From: Micavibrio sp964400125
Lineage (GTDB): Bacteria; Pseudomonadota; Alphaproteobacteria; Micavibrionales; Micavibrionaceae
Direction: 5' to 3'
DNA: 64,000 nucleotides
Assembly: GCA_964400125.1 (NCBI GenBank)
Contig: CAYNSR010000007.1
Coordinates: 1 to 64,000, forward strand
This document shows, piece by piece, positions 61,233 to 64,000 of the stretch. The position numbers were made by a program, and so were the translations under genes. The first letter of the stretch is position 1. The number at the start of each line of letters is the position of its first letter. The notes under the pieces are model-generated. The model searched no databases and had not been told where the DNA came from. It worked only from the letters and a program-made list of their open reading frames with translations.

Positions 61233-62609
61233 ATGACTGAAACATGGTCCCCCTCGTCCTGGCGCACAAAACCGGCAAAACAGCTCCCGGCCTATCCGGA
61301 TGAAGTTGCCCTAAAAAAATCGGAAGCCTTTCTTGCCACCATGCCACCGCTGGTGTTCGCGGGGGAAGCCCGCAGTCTGCAAGCCCAGTTGGCCGATGTC
61401 TCCATGGGCAGAGCCTTTTTGTTACAGGGCGGAGACTGCGCCGAAAGCTTCGCCGAATTCAATGCTCCGAAAATCCGCGATTCCTTCCGCGTCATCCTGC
61501 AAATGGCCATCGTCATGGCTTTTTCCGGATCGATTCCCGTCGTCAAGGTTGGACGCATGGCGGGCCAGTTTGCAAAACCGCGCAGCGACGATAATGAAAC
61601 CCGGGGCGATGTGACATTGCCGACTTATCGCGGCGACATTATCAATGGTTTTGAATTCACGGCCCAGTCCCGCGTTCCCGATCCGCAACGGATGATACAG
61701 GCCTACAATCAATCCGCCGCAACGCTCAACCTGCTCCGCGCCTTTGCCTCGGGCGGGTATGCCGATTTGCACCGCGTCAATAAATGGAGTCTCGACTTCA
61801 TGAAAGACTCCCCCCTTTACGATCGCTACGATCATGTCGCACAACAAATCGATCAGGCGCTGGATTTCATGGCGGCCTGCGGCGTCACTGGCGACACCGT
61901 CCCGGTTATCCGTGAAACCGCGTTCTATACATCCCACGAAGCCCTGCTGCTTCCCTATGAAGAGGCTTTGACCCGAACCGACAGCACCACCGGCGAACCC
62001 TATGCCTGCTCCGCCCATATGCTGTGGATCGGCGCACGCACCAACCAGACCGAAGGGGCGCAGGTCGAATATGTGCGCGGCATCAAAAACCCGCTGGGCC
62101 TGAAATGCCCGCCGACGCTCGATACCGACACGCTGCTTCGCCTGATCGATATTTTAAACCCGGCCAATGAACCGGGGCGCCTGACTCTGATCGCCCGCAT
62201 GGGCCACGATCAGGTTGAAAACAAACTCCCGGCGCTGGTGCGGGCCGTCAAATCCGAAGGTCGTCATGTCGTCTGGTCGTGCGACCCCATGCACGGCAAT
62301 ACCATCAAATCGGCCAGCGGTTATAAAACCCGCAAATTCGATCATGTTCTGGGCGAAGTGCGAGGATTCTTCAATGTCCACCGCGCCGAAGGCACACACC
62401 CCGGCGGCATCCATCTCGAACTGACCGGCCAGAACGTCACCGAATGCACCGGTGGCGCGATCATGATTACCGATGAAAATCTCGGCGACCGCTATCACAC
62501 CCATTGCGACCCGCGCCTCAATGCAACACAGGCGCTGGAAATGGCCTTCCTGCTGGCCGACGAACTCCGCCAGCTCCGCATACAAACACAGGCGCAGGCG
62601 GCGGAATAA
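61233..62609 (+). CDS. class II 3-deoxy-7-phosphoheptulonate (DAHP) synthase
   Basis: DAHP synthase joins phosphoenolpyruvate and erythrose-4-phosphate in the first step of the shikimate pathway; aroC at the window start is the last. The 458-residue plant-type enzyme has LLQGGDCAESFAEF, VKVGRMAGQFAKPRS, PHLLW-like SAHMLWIGARTNQ, GLKCPPTLD, WSCDPMHGNTIKSASGYKTR and GIHLELTGQNVTECTGG. ATG 61233 follows GGAG with eight bases between; the earlier start at 61197 is unlikely. Confidence 0.95.
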   Translation: MTETWSPSSWRTKPAKQLPAYPDEVALKKSEAFLATMPPLVFAGEARSLQAQLADVSMGRAFLLQGGDCAESFAEFNAPKIRDSFRVILQMAIVMAFSGSIPVVKVGRMAGQFAKPRSDDNETRGDVTLPTYRGDIINGFEFTAQSRVPDPQRMIQAYNQSAATLNLLRAFASGGYADLHRVNKWSLDFMKDSPLYDRYDHVAQQIDQALDFMAACGVTGDTVPVIRETAFYTSHEALLLPYEEALTRTDSTTGEPYACSAHMLWIGARTNQTEGAQVEYVRGIKNPLGLKCPPTLDTDTLLRLIDILNPANEPGRLTLIARMGHDQVENKLPALVRAVKSEGRHVVWSCDPMHGNTIKSASGYKTRKFDHVLGEVRGFFNVHRAEGTHPGGIHLELTGQNVTECTGGAIMITDENLGDRYHTHCDPRLNATQALEMAFLLADELRQLRIQTQAQAAE

Positions 62610-62634
62610 CGCCCCTTGCGGAGGAACCACCACC

Positions 62635-63768
62635 ATGGACGACACCGAAAGCAATATCGCCAGATGGACGGACGTTTATTTCAAGCGTACAAAATCCATC
62701 GTTGAAAAATACGGCGATGTCGATGTCACCTATGCCGTTTTCCTGCGCCGCCCTGTTATCAGCGCCCCGCGTCTTGCCGTTGAATGGCTGGAACGTATCG
62801 CGGCGATGCGCGGGTTTAAGATTGATATCGAGCTGGTTTACGCCGAAGGTCGCTGGGTCGGCGCAGGCGAGCCGCTGATGTATATCACCGGACCGATGAG
62901 TAAACTCTGCGATCTTGAAACCATGTTCCTGCAAAAGATCGGACCGTCTTGCGTGGCCGCCGGGAATGCCTTTGCCATGTGCATGACCCTGCCGCATGTG
63001 TCCTTTCTGGCAATGGATGCACGGCATTGCGCCGGAACGGAAATGGCCGAGATGATGGCCTATGCCGCGAGCGTCGGCAGCGCCCGGGCAAAACGCAAAT
63101 CGAATGCCATCGGATTTATCGGAAACGCCACAGATGCGACAGCGCATTATTTCGGCAATGAATCCGGATACGGAACCATGCCGCATGCCCTGATCGGTTA
63201 CGCCGGATCGACCCTGCGCGCCGCGCAGATGTTTCGCGATACGCATCCTGATGTGCCGATGACGGTTCTTGTCGATTATTTTGCTCTTGAAATCACCGAT
63301 TCCCTGACTGTATGCCGTGCATTTCCCGATCTGGCGAAATCCGGCAATTTATCCTTGCGTCTTGATACTGGTGGCGGACGCTATGTCGAAGGACTCGACC
63401 CGCAGGCTTCGTATGCGGTTCTTGAACGCAATGCGCCGGAATGTATTCGCGGATACCGCACCGATACCGAATTGAAACACCTCATTTCCACCGGGGTTTC
63501 CGCCGCCGCCATATGGCATTTGCGCGAACGGCTGGATGATGCCGGATTTTCCAAGGTCAAAATCGTCGCATCTTCCGGGTTTAACCCCGAAAAATGCCGC
63601 CTGATGGCCGATGCCAAAGCCCCTGTCGACATTATCGGCACTGGCTCCTTCCTGCCTGAAAAATGGACGGAAACCTATGCCACAGCCGATATTGTCGCCT
63701 ATAATGGCGTCCCCATGGTCAAGGTCGGGCGGGAATTTTTGCTGCGACGGGCCGTGGCGGCGGAATAG
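62635..63768 (+). CDS. nicotinate phosphoribosyltransferase-like enzyme
   Basis: This enzyme type makes nicotinate mononucleotide from nicotinate and PRPP in NAD salvage. The 377-residue protein begins MDDTESNIARWTDVYFKRTK, with GAGEPLMYITGP and LPHVSFLAMDARHCAGTEMA, SNAIGFIGNATDATA, LRLDTGGGRYVEGLD and IVASSGFNPEKCRLM followed by IIGTGSFLP, a phosphoribosyl-binding-like end. GGAGGA precedes ATG 62635; an open frame extends upstream into the previous gene but is a shadow. nadE follows, supporting a NAD role. Confidence 0.88.
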   Translation: MDDTESNIARWTDVYFKRTKSIVEKYGDVDVTYAVFLRRPVISAPRLAVEWLERIAAMRGFKIDIELVYAEGRWVGAGEPLMYITGPMSKLCDLETMFLQKIGPSCVAAGNAFAMCMTLPHVSFLAMDARHCAGTEMAEMMAYAASVGSARAKRKSNAIGFIGNATDATAHYFGNESGYGTMPHALIGYAGSTLRAAQMFRDTHPDVPMTVLVDYFALEITDSLTVCRAFPDLAKSGNLSLRLDTGGGRYVEGLDPQASYAVLERNAPECIRGYRTDTELKHLISTGVSAAAIWHLRERLDDAGFSKVKIVASSGFNPEKCRLMADAKAPVDIIGTGSFLPEKWTETYATADIVAYNGVPMVKVGREFLLRRAVAAE

Positions 63769-63834
63769 CGCCACAGGGCCGATTACCGCCCTTATTCGAT
63801 AGATTTATGCGTATAACGGACCTAGATAAATAGC

Positions 63835-64000
63835 ATGATGAATACGCTGCATATCACCATAGCCCAGCTTAACCCCGTCGTCGGGGATGTTGCCGGGAAT
63901 ATCGCCCGGGCGCGGAAGGTCCTGAAAAACCTGCCCGATGGGGTTGATCTCGTTGTTTTTCCTGAACTGTTTATCGCGGGCTACCCGGCGGAAGATCTGG
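63835..64000 (+). CDS. nadE: NAD+ synthase, N-terminal part (cut by window end)
   Basis: Only the first 55 residues are visible. MNTLHITIAQLNPVVGDVAG and LVVFPELFIAGYPAEDL (nitrilase-type catalytic Glu in PEL) match the glutamine-amidase domain of glutamine-dependent NAD+ synthase, which converts deamido-NAD to NAD+. It follows the nicotinate phosphoribosyltransferase-like gene by 66 bp. Two ATGs in tandem (63835, 63838) are both possible starts. Confidence 0.85.
   Translation, partial: MMNTLHITIAQLNPVVGDVAGNIARARKVLKNLPDGVDLVVFPELFIAGYPAEDL

Overview
The window looks like the chromosome of an alphaproteobacterium. Evidence includes a C4-pathway 5-aminolevulinate synthase, ornithine-lipid genes (olsB-olsA), a DUF3126 protein, a plant-type (class II) DAHP synthase, an MntR regulator, and short dispersed palindromes of the CGTCATTGCGAGG / CGTCATCCCGG kind in intergenic gaps. 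A Rhodospirillales- or Micavibrio-like lineage would fit. I cannot name the genus from sequence alone.

Layout. 1-9 kb: truncated aroC, a pair of tandem zincin-like paralogues of unknown role, fabI with a lipoprotein, a 529-aa orphan, pdxH and htpG. 9-27 kb: mainly housekeeping genes (pterin dehydratase, a ThDP enzyme, hemA, two PfkB kinases, a macro-domain protein, a YejA-like binding protein, a heptosyltransferase-like GT9, ygfZ). Mixed among them are a metallopeptidase-family protein with a broken HExxH, a stand-alone receiver with a helical partner, and a two-gene membrane/coiled-coil operon. This part ends with tRNA-Arg(ACG), an OmpA-like periplasmic protein and tRNA-Arg(CCT).

27.25-37.57 kb: a 10.3-kb integrated element. 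It sits in the 3' end of tRNA-Arg(CCT) and is bounded by a perfect 45-bp direct repeat. It carries an integrase remnant, a plasmid/phage-type replication initiator, a protein with a RarA/MgsA-like C-terminal motif, a complete tyrosine recombinase and a structured non-coding block. Then comes a cargo of four genes: a PD-(D/E)XK nuclease, a Cas4-like nuclease fused to DUF2779, a zinc-hook ABC-type ATPase with a HEPN-like RxxxE...Rx6H C-terminus, and a small HEPN-like protein. This cargo is the best candidate in the window for an undescribed defence system.

38-45 kb: surface and secretion genes. These are a large subtilase with P domain and RTX repeats, a CsgG/HfaB-like secretion lipoprotein with two exported partner proteins and a short overlapping leader ORF, an EF-hand protein, and a paralogue of the receiver-partner protein. 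45-53 kb: etfBA, a GrpB-like protein, a PEBP-family membrane protein, mntR with a low-molecular-weight phosphatase, and a compact arsenic operon (arsR-arsI-arsC-permease-thioredoxin-like). The arsR operator covers its own -10 and start codon. 53-64 kb: olsBA, DUF3126, an exported protein with a phage-type S74 chaperone domain, waaA-lpxK-lpxL for lipid A, a PDEase-like HD protein, class II DAHP synthase, and the NAD genes pncB-like and nadE (cut by the window end).

Island gene starts and the functional proposal for its cargo are inference. Motifs and repeats were read directly from the sequence. No database search was possible.
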